DNA from: Malus domestica
Taxonomy: Eukaryota; Streptophyta; Magnoliopsida; Rosales; Rosaceae
Direction: 5' to 3'
NCBI RefSeq assembly: GCF_042453785.1
Contig: NC_091675.1
Coordinates: forward strand, 74,501-138,500
DNA length: 64,000 nucleotides
Part shown: positions 34,113 through 45,942 of the stretch, in pieces
Position numbering within the stretch: position 1 is the first letter of the stretch
Layout: every line of letters starts with the position of its first letter
The notes under the pieces: model-generated
What the model saw: the letters and a program-made list of their open reading frames with translations, nothing else
What the model was told of the DNA's origin: nothing
Databases searched by the model: none
Position numbers and translations under genes: made by a program

Positions 34113-37100
34113 AGTAATAAGCTAAGCTCCACACAAGTTTTTGTCCCTCCTGAGAGGGTCCCCAAAATTTCTTTTATCTTATGTGTTAGGTTTGTAATAA
34201 CAAAAAATTAAGCATTTTGTTAAAATTGGATTGTTACCGTATTTGTGAATTAGAAACTCCGTTGTTTGTTGGGCATGAGTTCGATCTCACCAAACACATT
34301 TTTTTTTTCTTTTCAATTTTTTTGTTTTCAGTCCGTTTAGTCGATCCAAGGCCTAGGGTTTTGTATTTCTTTGAGCATTTCCCTAGAACTCCATCTCCAT
34401 ATCACTATTTCAATAGATTTGCAAATTAACTATCTCATACAGTTTAGAAGATTGATTTGAGGTAATTAATCTTCATACTACGATTTTTTTTTTAATTTGA
34501 AGTTGATCGAGTAGTGTACTGTCTTCGATAGAGATTGAGTAACTTAGTTATGTTATCTATTGAAAAGGGCAAGAAGGAAACTTGATTGTGTGATGTTTTG
34601 AGGTAATGATAGGTTTCTGTGCTTATTATATGTTTTGTTTGGTGTTTTTGATTTTTTGTTATGGCTAACCTGTGCTCATCCAAGTCCAACCGTTTAATTT
34701 AACTCAGGACTCCTATTGTACTAGATATCCTAGACGTTTTTTCACTTTTATTTATATAAATATGTGACACATCGGATGACTTAGAATCTCAAGAGCCTCT
34801 CTTAGAGGCTCGCCTAAACGCCTAAAGCCCCCAAGATCTCAGGGTTGACTTCCTTATGGTGCAATTAGGAAGAGAAATCAGAATATTGAATTTTGTTGCG
34901 TTTTGTGTAACTGATGTTGCGACTGTTGTTGCATTAACATCCACCACATTTTGTATAGTTCTTCGTAATTAGCAAAGTGAATATTTTTTGTTTGTTAGGA
35001 GAGCAACGTTGTTGAAGGTTAGGAGTAGTTATTTGGGGGCTAGGACAAACAATAAGCTGCAATATTGCAAGCCGGCTGTTTAAACTTATTCAGGGTTTAG
35101 GACAAACAAGAATCCAATAAGCTCCGCTAACAGATGCGGTATTCGAACTCAAAATAAAAAATAAAAAATAGATGCGTTATTCCATATACACAATTACACA
35201 CATCACACAGTACTATTGGCGGAGCTTATTAAGCTTTATTGGATTCTTTAATTCTTCAATTCTTTATTGTGCGAGCTATGCGATTGAGGAGAGGACGACC
35301 CTACCTACTACTGTAGCCATGCACATGAAACAATAATAGGCATGCATGATGCGAAAGTTTCTATATCATGATTCAAGAGCTATAATATTTATACAGCAAA
35401 AATATAATGAAATTAACCAACTAGGTTAGAGTGAGTACACGTACCTAGCTAAAATATAATGATTTTAGTAAGTAATATCACTATCATTATCATATATAAT
35501 ACGTGTTGTACACAACATCACAGTCCTAAGTAATAACTAATTAGCAGCTGGCTAGATTAGCTAGATTCTTAACTGAAAAGGTTTGTCTCATGCTTCCTTG
35601 ATTATGTCAACCCTTAGCTTCAATGTATAATTTTCCATATATATTTACAGGATTAGGAAGGGAGGAATATATTTTGTAAGGCTCACTTCTTAATGTATTT
35701 TAACGATCTAATCGTCTATTTTTTAGGTTTTTCCTCAAAGATTATGTCTACCAAAAATCACCCAAAAAAGAAATCATATGACCATTCAGTTAATTAAATG
35801 ATAGTCATTACAAAACAGTACTCGTTCATTTTCTTCACCACAAATATATGTATTAATGATTTTGGATTTGTATAACTTTTTGAAAAGATTATCTATATAT
35901 AAATGATGAACTGAAATATAGATGGTTTGGTTCCTTGAAAAAAAGTTACATAATAAGCGTTACAAAATATGTAGTAGAAAATGAGTGTATCCCAATATAA
36001 GGTTAGGATCAATAAACAAACATTTTGACAAATACTTTTACACTCCTCTTTGGCCATTAGATTACTTAAATTCTAACGATTCTAATAGGCTTCCATGAAC
36101 AATCACACCCGCATATATGCCTTCCTTCCTCCTCCCCATTTTCATGTAAAATTTACGTAATCAAAGTTTTCTACAACCTAATTTATCACCCAAAGATACC
36201 AAGAGTGAAGATTTAGGATTTCGTTTTGTTTACGGTACCTAACAAAGGATTTAAGAGATCGAGTGATAGCTTAATATGTCATACGTGCTTCGAAATTGTG
36301 TGTAAGTCGAATCAAAACAGAATATATTGAAGTCGTTGAATGGAGTCGACATGTTTCGAACTCATGCCGCGATACAAGGGCAACACTCATCCTCACCACT
36401 GTGGTAGAGGGTCACTTGCCAACATTATTTTTTTTAATTAGTAGTTATAATCGATGTCATCTAATGTTTAAAAACATGCACATTACATTTTTTTAACCAT
36501 TAAATGTTATAAAATCTAATGATTAAAAAAAAGTGTAAAAATATTTGTCAAAATGTTTGTCTGTATATAGAGAGAGCTATTGTTATTTGTTAGTAAAGTG
36601 ATGGTCATTATCAATAATATGTATGAATGTATGCACGCTTCAGTCTGATAAACATCACAAAGAGTAAATTAAAAGTAGAGTGGGCAACCGGATGCCTAGC
36701 GAGAAAATGACCGATGCATGTATAGGTATCCCTAATATGACAAAAAAAGCTGGAGTCGGACCTCATGCAGGAAGATGCCTTTTGCTGCCGATCGAGACAT
36801 AAAATCGGTGCGAGATTTTTCGAATCCATAAGTTGGAGGACCTTCTAAAAATCATATAATAACTGTGGGATGCAGATTGTGCACGAAAATTATGAATAAA
36901 AATGGGACTTGACATTGTTTGAAGATTTTCAATGCGTTTCGACATGCCTACTGTGCAATTTGGCATGTCAAAGTCATGTCAGAATGGGCACTAGCCTCGC
37001 TAGTTGTTGACAGGAAGATATATATATATATGGGATAGGTTCAAGGGACAAACTCTTTTTAAGCTTTTTGATTACATGACATCCAATGATTCTTATTTAT

Positions 37101-37432
37101 TTATTAAATGACATAGATGCTTATATGAATTTTAACTAATATTAAAGATAATATAAAACTGAAAAAAAAACATAAAATCTGTAAAATTAAAACTAAAATT
37201 AAAGAAGGAAGAAAGCCTAGTTGTACGCAGTTTGAATCCAAGTCTGAATCCAAATCTGAAAAAAAAAAAAAACATCAGTTAATGATTTTTTTATTAGGGT
37301 TCAAAGTCTGAATCCAAGTCTTGATTGAAATGGAAATGGGAGAACCAATATATATATAAACTAGCTAGTTAACGAAACCAACCTGAGTTGGGACTAAGAA
37401 ATTGTCAAACAAAACATACACCACATACTTTC
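34113..37432. other. Intergenic, upstream of the BAHD gene
   Basis: No gene was recognised in 3.3 kb. An inverted pair (AAGAATCCAATAAGCTCCGC at 35107; its reverse complement with a short insert at about 35219-35248) marks a small degenerate element. TA runs are at 37020-37032. A probable TATA box for the BAHD gene (ATATATATATAAAC) lies at about 37350, 80 bases before the start codon. Confidence 0.45.
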
Positions 37433-39079
37433 ATGATGAAAATGGAAGTAAAAATTGTTTCCAAAGATAGAATTATACCATCCTCCCCAACGCCCTCTCA
37501 CCTCCGAATTTTTAAGCTTTCCCTTTTGGATCAGCTCATACCTGCTCCCTTTGCTCCTATTATCCTGTATTATGACAATTCTGATCCTAGTTATAATACT
37601 CCTAACCTCATAAAACCCTGCACTACTACCACTCACCTTGATGATGATGATGACGACGACAACGAAGACAAGGCCACAATCATGAAAAGGCTACATGTGC
37701 TGAAGACATCTTTGTCAGAGACCTTGACTGGGTTCTACCCACTTGCTGGGCAGATCAAAGATGACCTGTCCATCGACTGCAACGACCAAGGAGCTCATTA
37801 CGTGGAAGCCCGAGTGAAGCACTCTACTCTGCGTGAATTTCTCAACCGACCTGATGACTTAATTTTGCTACTGCATCGATTCCTCCCTTGTGATCTTACA
37901 AATAGTAATACAGGTGCAAGTGTAACTAATATTCAAGTAAATGTGTTTAAATGTGGCGGCATGGCCATCGGCCTATGCATCTCCCACAAGATCCTTGATG
38001 GTGCTGGTTTGTGCACCTTTATCAAGGCCTGGACTGCCACTGCTCGTTTGCGCAGCAGCCTCCCCCGCTCTGCATTGTATTCAAGATCATCTTCATTATC
38101 ATCCTCATCGTCCTCGTTGACATCCTCGGATTCAGTTACATTGTCATCATCATCAGATTCAGATGATAATCAAACACCAAGAGCAGCTTCGAGAATAATT
38201 CACCCCACCAAACCCAATTTATCAGCTGCAACCTGTCTGTTCCCCACAAGCGATGAATTATGGCTCAGAGATTCATCACTTCGGATGTGGGGTTCCTTGT
38301 TCATAAACGACGGCAAGTCCTCGTGCGTCACAAGAAGACTTGTGTTTGAGGGGTCAGCTATAGCGGCCCTCAAGGGCATGGTGGCAGCAGTGAATAATAA
38401 TTATAAGGTGAAGCGGCCGACGCGTGTTGAGGTTGTTTCGGCTTTCATATGGCAATGTGCCATGGCTGCCTCCAAACAAATACATGGTTTCGGAAGGCCT
38501 TCACTCCTCACCCACGCAGTCAACCTCCGCTCAAGGATCACATCTCTGTTGGATTTAGATTTGGAGTACTCAATTGGAAACCTCCTTTGGATTGCGGCTG
38601 CTCGATGCCAGACACCAATATTTACGCTAGATGATAATGATGCGGCAGCTGATGGATTGCAATTGCATGGGCTGGTGGAGGAGTTGAGGAATGCAGTGTC
38701 AAAGATTGATGGTGATTTTGTTAACAAAATGCGATCTGCAGGTGAGGAGGAGGAGGGGAAGTATCACATGCTGGAGTCTCTGGAGGAATTAAGATCGTCG
38801 CCGTCATCAGAATCAGATTATTATGGGTTTAGCAGTTGGTGTAATTTTGGGTTCTACGAAGGTGGTGATTTCGGGTGGGGAAAACCTGTTTGGGTCAGCA
38901 GCGTTGGTTCGACTGGGAATTCCGTCTTCTTGAATTTTATAATTTTGGTTGACACCAAGTTGGGAGATGGAATAGAAGCATGGGTCACTCTGGACCAACA
39001 TCACATGGCTATACTCCAATGCAATCCCCAACTCCGAAAATTCGTTTCGTTGGACCCCACTCCTTTACTACTCCTTTGA
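37433..39079 (+). CDS. BAHD acyltransferase (vinorine synthase-like)
   Basis: One exon, 548 residues, starting at the ATG at 37433 (MMKMEVKIVSKDRIIPSSPT), which fits the usual family start; the frame extends upstream without an ATG. The catalytic HxxxD motif reads ISHKILDGAG (His at about residue 185) and the structural DFGWG motif is at about residue 479 (EGGDFGWGKPVWV). Clade III members (vinorine synthase, stemmadenine O-acetyltransferase) move acyl groups from CoA thioesters to alcohols or amines in the cytosol. The protein is about 100 residues longer than usual (about 430-450). Extras are an Asp-rich stretch near residue 75 and a Ser-rich stretch (about 220-255, [15 protein letters not shown] then TLSSSSDSDDN) in the loop between the two domains. 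The catalytic residues are intact; the acceptor is unknown. Confidence 0.9.
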   Translation: MMKMEVKIVSKDRIIPSSPTPSHLRIFKLSLLDQLIPAPFAPIILYYDNSDPSYNTPNLIKPCTTTTHLDDDDDDDNEDKATIMKRLHVLKTSLSETLTGFYPLAGQIKDDLSIDCNDQGAHYVEARVKHSTLREFLNRPDDLILLLHRFLPCDLTNSNTGASVTNIQVNVFKCGGMAIGLCISHKILDGAGLCTFIKAWTATARLRSSLPRSALYSRSSSLSSSSSSLTSSDSVTLSSSSDSDDNQTPRAASRIIHPTKPNLSAATCLFPTSDELWLRDSSLRMWGSLFINDGKSSCVTRRLVFEGSAIAALKGMVAAVNNNYKVKRPTRVEVVSAFIWQCAMAASKQIHGFGRPSLLTHAVNLRSRITSLLDLDLEYSIGNLLWIAAARCQTPIFTLDDNDAAADGLQLHGLVEELRNAVSKIDGDFVNKMRSAGEEEEGKYHMLESLEELRSSPSSESDYYGFSSWCNFGFYEGGDFGWGKPVWVSSVGSTGNSVFLNFIILVDTKLGDGIEAWVTLDQHHMAILQCNPQLRKFVSLDPTPLLLL

Positions 39080-39595
39080 TACTTGTTGTGTTCCCGTGGA
39101 TATGCTCATCATTGTTAATGGGATGTGATATCCACATATTTCATTTTATTTCTTACATATTTTTTTAATTTTCGGTCGTCAGATCAGATGAATTGAAGAA
39201 TATCAAAGGATAAAAATTAACAAAGGATGTGTGTGAAGTAATTTGGGGTATGTAGATAGCACACCCCTTGTTAATTAACTATAATTATTGTGTTTTTAAT
39301 TTGGCCAATTTAGTCTGTGAGTATGGATATTTTGGCCAATGCGGTATGTGTTTATGTGGCATATGTGCTTCTAATCATGGAGGAATTACGTGTGGTCGAA
39401 CTAGGTGCACGTAAATCTTGTCGCTAATCTTGCCGATGTTTGAAAGAGTGATTAGTTCTTGAATCCCAATGAATTTAAAATAGTATATTTGGTTTACACT
39501 CTACACTATGATCCATGTAAGAAAGACATGTTATATATTCGGACCACCTCTATTGCTCACTTTTTAATCACCTTTTAGATATAGACTAGCAAGAG
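39080..39595. other. BAHD 3' flank
   Basis: Downstream untranslated and intergenic DNA; no further feature seen. Confidence 0.5.
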
Positions 39596-39770
39596 TGTCC
39601 GCGCGGTGCTGCGGGTTTTGAAATTGTATAAAACATGTAGAAAGTTGTAAATATAAATTATAAGTCATAGTGCTTATATAAATCTATTTACAACCCTATC
39701 TAGAATAAGAAACAATGAATAGTGTTGAACTTATTTAATCTAATGGGTTTGTTTCTTCACTTTGTTCCTC
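39596..39770 (-). mobile_element. Helitron-like 3' terminal region, first
   Basis: Read on the minus strand the sequence ends in a GC-rich block (CCGCAGCACCGCGCGGACA), then CTCTTG and CTAG, followed by T. This is the arrangement of Helitron 3' ends (hairpin, then CTRR, inserted before T). The next 170 bases resemble the region at 48661 (AACCCTATCTAGAATAAGAA; AACAATGAATAGTGTTGAA). The 5' end was not found. Confidence 0.45.
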
Positions 39771-40908
39771 CTTTCTTCTGGTAGTACGTGTTTTCATTTA
39801 TCTGTTAGAAATTGGAAAAATAGAAGTTAATATGAACAAATGACAGTTGGATTTGTTAAAATAGTTGGATTTGTTAAAGGATCCTCTTGCTAAAGATCAG
39901 AACAATAAAAGGACTTACCGAAAGTTAAATAAAATGACTTACGCAGTTAAAACTGTTGGCAGACCAGGTCCTGCATAGACGAAAACATTAGGCATTATTA
40001 CCTAAACATGTAAAGTTTATGTCAAATTTTATATTATGTGTGTTTTGAACTATGTATGATAATGATATGAGATAACAAAACATATGTGTGGTTTGAGCTA
40101 TGGCCTTAAAAGTTTTACAAATTATTCGTATTCAAACCAATCAATTGAATTATGCTTAAACAAATTTGGTCTAAAGTGTTTAAAAAGTGAAAAAAAAAAA
40201 TTTAAACTGTTTAAAAAGTGAAATATAAACCCTCATTTTGCAGAATTGTTAACTTTGAAAAACGAATGCATAAATGGTCAGATGGTGTTCTAGAGAAAAG
40301 TTTCTCTATCTTGATATTCAACACACAAAATGTCAAATCTAAAGTATTTAGCATACTTAAAATGGCTTCTGGAATTGATTTGTTCAATGAGATAATGAGC
40401 GAAAGACATAAAAATAAGATCGTACTAAACTTTTTTGTGCATTCATTGGTTCATTGTTAAAAAGATTTGTAGAGATGAGAGATTTTTACCTATTTTTTTA
40501 GAAATGATGGTGGAGCAATAGCTGTTGCAGTCTTAGTTATAATTTGACGGTAGGAACTCTTCTATGACGGTCCACATGCGGAACAAAGACTTAATAAGCA
40601 TTTGACCAAAGAGTGATCCAATTCAAGTTCACGGGGTTAAATCTGCAACCAAAAACAATAACAAAGCAATCCATAAAGTTATGAAACTAATCCTATGTAT
40701 TTGAAACTATATAACAAAGCAACCCATAAAGTTAAGAAAAAGATAATCTAGTCGACAAATTTCATTTCAATTTTTATATTTCAATATATTTGTTTGTCAA
40801 ACTCAGTGATCAAACTTTACACTCATGCTTTCCAAAAAGAAAAAAAAAAAACGAAGAAGAATTGAAAGTACTGACCATTCCAAGCAAAAGAGAGCGAAAA
40901 CTCATTTC
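39771..40908. other. AT-rich stretch, possible Helitron body
   Basis: No gene recognised. Frames are short and lack any motif. If the Helitron assignment at 39596 is right, this could be its interior. Confidence 0.3.
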
Positions 40909-41276
40909 TTAGGGGTGGTTTGGGAGTGAGGTGCTTAAAAGAAAAGTACCCATGAAAAAAAGCTGTGAGGTTTTTAGGTGTTTGGTAAACTGAAAAAAAA
41001 GGTCTTATTTTGGAAGCTGTTGTGAGAATAAGCTGAAATCAAAGGAAAAAGCTGCAGCTTTGGAAAACTGACTTTTTTTTCAAAGCACACGGAGCTACAG
41101 TGCTCATTTAATGAAAAGACCCACTATCAGACTGCTTTTTTTTCCAAAAGCACTTTTACAAAAAAGTTTACCAAACACTCTGCTGATTTATTTCACAGCC
41201 GCTTATTTTCACAGCACAACCGTTTATTCTCACAACAGTTTTTTTTCAAAGCACAACAATACCAAACCAACCCTTA
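40909..41276. mobile_element. hAT-like MITE
   Basis: The left end TTAGGGGTGGTTTGGGAG is matched by the right end, whose reverse complement begins TAAGGGTTGGTTTGG. The interior contains inverted CAAAGCAC/AAAAAGC motifs and TTTGGTAAAC/GTTTACCAAAC. The octamer CTCATTT(C/G) near both ends could be a target duplication but does not sit exactly at the ends. Confidence 0.5.
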
Positions 41277-42139
41277 GTCTCCTCATTTGGGTAGTCGACT
41301 CTACACTTCCTTCCAAGCCTTGTATCTGTATACAAAATAGCAAACATCAATAAGCAAACATCAAAACTTCATGAAAACTAACGAATATAAAAAAAACGAA
41401 TAAACAACAAAAAGCAGAGAAAAGTAGTCACTTTCTTCATCCCAAGTAATTTCTTTTCTGGTACAAAGGAATTCCAAGTAATTCTAACGACATGGGTTCC
41501 AATATAATTAGAACACCAAGTTGCTGCATTACCTCTCTCTTTTTTGAATAAAAATTTAGAATGAACATACCAGTTGGCGAAATATAGGCGAATCATCAAA
41601 CTTTGCAAAATGCATGTGTAGAAGGATACAGATATCGACTTCACCTTCGTCTTGAATTTTAGTGAAACATAGTGCCTAACAATTGTGGCATAAATTAATT
41701 TTAAATTTTCCATCACTTGGAAATTGTAATTAAATAAAGTGAACGCACAGTAATCATATCCCAATCATAGAATTAAGGATTTTCAAATGTCATAATATTT
41801 AACAACTACTATGCATAGTTCTTAAAAAAAAGTATAAAACTAACCTGTAATTACAGCAGTTATGAGTATAAAATAATGAACATTTCCTTTAAAGACATAG
41901 TGCGGTATAAATTATGTCACCTAACATCACTTGGAAATGGGATTTAGTTTAGAGGCTAACTTTCCCATATCAAATCCATTCATATTGATCACCTGATGTT
42001 AAGAAATTTTGACATTAAGAGTACATAATTCAATCAATTGAAGAAAGTTGGAATTCAGTCATGTTAAATTCATAATTTTTTAACATGCATTTCCATCATA
42101 ATAACTACCAAATCATCATATTTTCACAACCATTAAATC
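41277..42139. other. Intergenic, nothing recognised
   Basis: AT-rich DNA without supported features up to the LTR element. Confidence 0.5.
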
Positions 42140-42499
42140 TGTTTATACCATACTTAGGGCTTCCATATTTAGATCTCGTACAAATACTCGGGGGACTTAA
42201 ATGTAATTATGTAATAAAGGAAGGGGCAAATATGTAATAAGTGAGGAGCCATTATTCTATAAAAGGACTCATCACCCTCACAATTAGGGGAGGCCATTTC
42301 TTAAGCCTTCTCAGAACCTCACTCTCATTACAAAGGTTCTCACACTCTCTCCCTCACAATCCTCTCAGAAATACAATAATCAGTGTGGACGTAGCCCAAA
42401 TATTGGGGTGAACCACGATACATCTTGTGTTATTTACTTTCTTGCAGATTCACAGTCGGATTTACGTTGTTCCAAGACCTCCGATTTTGTGCATCAACA
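42140..42499 (+). repeat. 5' LTR
   Basis: Starts TGTTTATACC and ends GCATCAACA. A TATA box (CTATAAAAGG) lies about 120 bases in, and CAGTGTGGACGTAGCCCAAA lies in the R/U5 part. Confidence 0.92.
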
Positions 42500-42520
42500 T
42501 TTGGCGCCGTCTGTGGGAAT
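42500..42520 (+). other. Primer binding site region
   Basis: TTTGGCGCCGTCTGTGGGAA follows the LTR end at once. TGGCGCC is a common plant LTR-element primer site start; the tRNA was not assigned. Confidence 0.7.
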
Positions 42521-42979
42521 CAACACAAAAAACTATGTCGGTTCTTTTTCATTTTTTCACCTCTACCGCAAAATCTGCAAAATCTGCAAAAACACAAAAC
42601 CAAAAGCTCCAAAAAAAAGAGAATCAATCATCAGATCCACCGTCCACAGCCCTGATTCAATCTCCTGGAGATCTCTGATCCCTTTCGCCCCAAAACAAAA
42701 GCTTTCAGATGCTTTGCATGCATCGCAATTCGTTCGATTTTTGTATGATTGGAAATCCGAATTGATGGGTTTCTTGTCGGATCAGATGGTCAACGATTCT
42801 GCAAAAGTTGAGCAAACCAATTACTGGATATGGGAATATATCTCAGCGCTCTAAAAACTGATAAGGTCTTAAAAGATGGTGAGAATGATAGACTTCGATA
42901 TGGGTCATCCTCCATGCAAGGGTGACGTTCAACCATGGAAGATGCTTTGCAAATCTACAACTTTTAGTAGAACCCAAGA
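42521..42979 (+). other. Leader and unrecognised internal part of the LTR element
   Basis: Includes GCAAAATCTGCAAAA repeats and a stretch (42600-42860) with an open frame (for example LIPFAPKQKLSDALHASQ) that I do not recognise. It may be another captured piece or the element's own leader. Confidence 0.4.
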
Positions 42980-43364
42980 CTTTCTGGGCCGACATTGAAG
43001 CTCTCAAGGAGTTCAAGAACTCACTCAACCCTGACTCAGTGAGTCCCGGCTGGTGCGTCAGCTCCTAGGACTTCACCCTCGACCCCTGCGACAACCTCTT
43101 CAACGGTTTTGTTCACTTGTGGCTTCCGCTGTGACCCGGTCGACAACTCATCGTCCACCAGCCGGCTCACCGAGCTCACCCTTGACCAAGCTGACTTCTT
43201 CGGATCGACCCCGGACTCGCTCTCCAAGTTAACACTGCTGAGTCGACTCAGTCTCTCCGGCAACTCGTTCTCCGGCGCTATTCCTGACTCAATTGGATCC
43301 CTTTCGAACCTCGATGAGCTTTTCCTCGATAACAACCGCCTCGACGGTGTAACCCCACAGAGCT
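42980..43364 (+). pseudogene. Captured LRR protein fragment
   Basis: Translation in two frames gives FWADIEALKEFKNSLNPDSV, then SWDFTLDPCDN and FTCGFRCDPV, the N-terminal cap of a plant leucine-rich repeat protein with paired cysteines. Then come LTELTLDQADFFGS, LSKLTLLSRLSLSGNSFSGA, IPDSIGSLSNLDELFLDNNR and LDGVTPQSL, standard 24-residue LRR units. One in-frame stop, a frame change and a missing repeat in the middle show it is broken. The C-terminal part of the donor is absent. It is cargo of the LTR element. Confidence 0.75.
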
Positions 43365-43389
43365 TGCACATCCAAGTAACGGGTGAAGG

Positions 43390-43975
43390 TTCAGTAGATT
43401 GCATTCGGTGCATTCAATGCTTAACAGGATGAACAAGCTTACCAACAAGGCTGACAGTTTTGCCCATGGAGTCAAAGAACATGAGAAGTTGAGTCACATA
43501 ATAAATTATTATTTGATTCAATTGTGCAGTGAAACTAGGGCCCAAGATCATAGAGACAGTGAAGGGGAAGCTGAGGTTAGGGGCTAAGATTGTAAAAGCA
43601 GGAGGGACGTTGGAGGTGTTCAAGCACGCATTCAGCGCTAACGCAGGAGAGAAGCTGCTCAAGGCATCCCAGTGTTATCTGTCGACCACGGTCGGTCCTA
43701 TGGCAGACCTCATCTTCATCTCGACCGACGAGATTGCGTTTTGTAGTAAGAGATCGATCAAACTTCCATCGTCAGATTCAGACAACAGTTGGTCAGCAGA
43801 GTCCACTACAAGGTGGTGATCCCAGTGAAGAAGATCAAGACGATCAACCAGAGAGAGAACAGGAAGAAGCCATCGTAAAAGTTTACTATGGATGATTTTG
43901 ACTTCTGGTTTATGGGGATCTTGAATTACTAGAAACATGCATTGAATCTCTATCGCCATGGTCAGATCCGCCACC
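43390..43975 (+). pseudogene. Captured GEM-like (GRAM domain, ABA-responsive) protein fragment
   Basis: RMNKLTNKADSFAHGVKEHE at 43430 is followed, after a 40-50-base AT-rich stretch that ends TTGTGCAG like an intron, by KLGPKIIETVKGKLRLGAKI. Then come EVFKHAFSANAGEKLLKASQ, CYLSTTVGPMADLIFISTDE, HYKVVIPVKKIKTINQREN and, after a stop, MDDFDFWFMGILNY. This order is that of plant GEM-like/GRAM proteins. Stops and frame changes make it non-functional. The retained intron-like stretch is unusual for an RNA-mediated capture. Confidence 0.8.
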
Positions 43976-44139
43976 ACATATTCACTGCTCTTCATAGATC
44001 GAGCTTAGTCGTGCAAGTCTTCGGTCTCCATATTTGAACAGGGGAATGATAATCATGTGTTATGGGTCCTTTTGGGAAAAAGAAAGAAAAGCAAAAGTAA
44101 GAAAAAGAAAAATGAGAAGGATATATCTTGACCATGCTG

Positions 44140-44400
44140 CACATGCTCCCACTTTTTTTTAAGAAGCCACTGGAAAGCAAGATAATTCTAATACTTTGAA
44201 ATCTCAACTTGACCAACGGAAAGCTGTTGTTGATAATCTTGTGTCTAATACACGGCTTTTAGAAATCAAGATACAGGAGGCAAGATACCCTTAAAGCACA
44301 TGCTCAGTCCGCGAAGACTGCAACTAAAGTGAGTGAGATGGTGGGAAACGTCAATACAAGTAGTGCTCTTTCAGCTTTTGATAAAATGGAAGAGAAATGA
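44140..44400 (+). pseudogene. Captured VIPP1 (IM30) fragment
   Basis: [20 protein letters not shown], then [18 protein letters not shown], and in the next frame [20 protein letters not shown] and [20 protein letters not shown] correspond to the central coiled coil of plastid VIPP1, a thylakoid membrane maintenance protein of the PspA family. A small deletion between QEAR and DTL changes frame. Both ends of the donor are missing, so it cannot work. It is the third host piece in this element. Confidence 0.8.
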
Positions 44401-44655
44401 ATTACCTTTATTTCGTCAAAAAGAAGAAAAAGTAGGGCCGAAGTGACAACAATAAAGGAAGACAATGACAGCTGTGATGCTCATCAGAGAAGCAGAGATA
44501 ATTGCGGTGGTGAAGGCATGCAGAAAAGAGAATTATGTGCGTGACCATTGAGCAAAGAGTCAGATTTATTTTTTAATGATGTAATTTATTTTTCTTATCT
44601 TTCGGAGACATCTGTATAAACTCCATCAGAGGGTAATAATTAAAAAAAAAACGTC
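44401..44655 (+). other. LTR element interior, unassigned
   Basis: GCCGAAGTGACAACAATAAAG and GCATGCAGAAAAGAGAATT regions give short frames without recognised identity. A fourth captured piece is possible. Confidence 0.3.
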
Positions 44656-44729
44656 AAACCTAAAATAATGGGCTGTAATGTTATGTGGAGAGCGAAGGCC
44701 CATATGCCTAAAAGAGCCAAGCCCTATGG

Positions 44730-45300
44730 CTCCAAAATTATTCGGCAGCCTGCCGCTATTACCATCAACCAGGTGATCAAAAGTACGCCCAGAACTCCAA
44801 AATTATTCGGCAACCTGCTGCTATTATCACCCACTAGGTGATCAAAAGTACGCCCAGTACTTCAAATTATACATGAGCATTACTCATGTCAATCATACAT
44901 AAACATTCATGAGCATTACTCATGTCAATCGTACATAAACATTCATGAGCATCACATATGTAAACATTCATGAGCATCACTCATGTCAACATCCATGAGC
45001 ATCACTCATGTTAATCAACATAAACATTCATGAGCATTACTCATGTCAATCAGCTTCAAAAGCTTCATTTACAGAGCTCTAGCTTCAAAAACTTCATTTA
45101 CAAAAGCTCTAGCTTCAAAAGCTTCATTTACAGAGCTCTAACTTCAAAAGCTTCATTTACAGAGCTCTAGCTTCAAAAGCTTCATTTACAAAAGCTCTAG
45201 CTTTAAAAGCTTCATTTATAGAGCTCTAGCTTCAAAAGCTTCATTTACAAAAACTCCAGCTTCAAAACTTCACTTACAAAGCTTCACCTACAAAGCTTCA
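44730..45300. repeat. Tandem arrays inside the LTR element
   Basis: Three arrays lie side by side. A unit of about 80 bases beginning TCCAAAATTATTCGGCARCC is present twice (44731-44860). A CATGAGCATYACTCATGTCA unit with a TAAACATT spacer is present about seven times (44870-45050). A GAGCTCTAGCTTCAAAAGCT-TCATTTACA unit of about 29 bases is present about eight times (45050-45290). Confidence 0.88.
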
Positions 45301-45399
45301 GTGCAGGGTATACAAATATCGCCTCCAAACAACCGCCACTTCGGCCCATACATGGATTCAATCTGAAGTCTCCAGCCAACAGACTTTATTAACCGAAAA

Positions 45400-45735
45400 C
45401 TTGGGGGACTACATTATGTACCATATATTGGGCCTCAACTGGGCCTTATGAAAAATATAAAATACTTGGGGGACCTAGCCCATCACTTATGTATTGAGGA
45501 GCGAGCCCTTATTTTTATAAAAGTGACTCCATCACTTTCATTAGATAGCATTCATGAAAAATATTTGGGGGACTCTAGCCCATCATTTATGTATTGAGAA
45601 GCGAGCCCATATTTTATAAAAGGAACTACCTCACCATCATTAAAGAGCATCAACTCGAACCCATCATTCATGTATTGAGGAGTGAGCCCTTATTCTATAA
45701 AAGGGACTCCCTCACCTTCAACGCCACAAGCCGAG
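45400..45735 (+). repeat. Reiterated LTR-promoter-like modules
   Basis: Three modules of about 100-130 bases have the order GGGGGAC, AGCCCATCA, TATGTATTGAGGAGCGAGCC, TATTYTATAAAAG and CTCACC. The same order (GGGGGACTT, AATAAGTGAGGAGCC, TTCTATAAAAGGACTC, TCACC) forms the TATA region of the LTRs, so the interior carries extra promoter-like copies. Confidence 0.75.
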
Positions 45736-45942
45736 CCAACCAAGGCAACATAAGCCACAAGCCTAGCAGCCTCGCAGCATGTGCTACTTCTAGTTGAGCA
45801 TCATTTCAGATTGAGCACCGCCTCATATCGAGCATTAGTTCAAGACAACACCTAGTTACTTCGACCCACACATGGATTGAATTTCAAGTCTCCAGCCAAA
45901 AGACTCTCTTGACTGAAGACTTAGGGGACTACTGTTTATACC

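Noticed and set aside
37388-37432. Upstream extension of the BAHD frame
   Set aside because: It would need a TTG start; the first ATG at 37433 fits the family.
45050-45290. CRISPR-like regular repeat
   Set aside because: Units are head-to-tail without unique spacers, in a plant LTR element; it is a simple tandem array.
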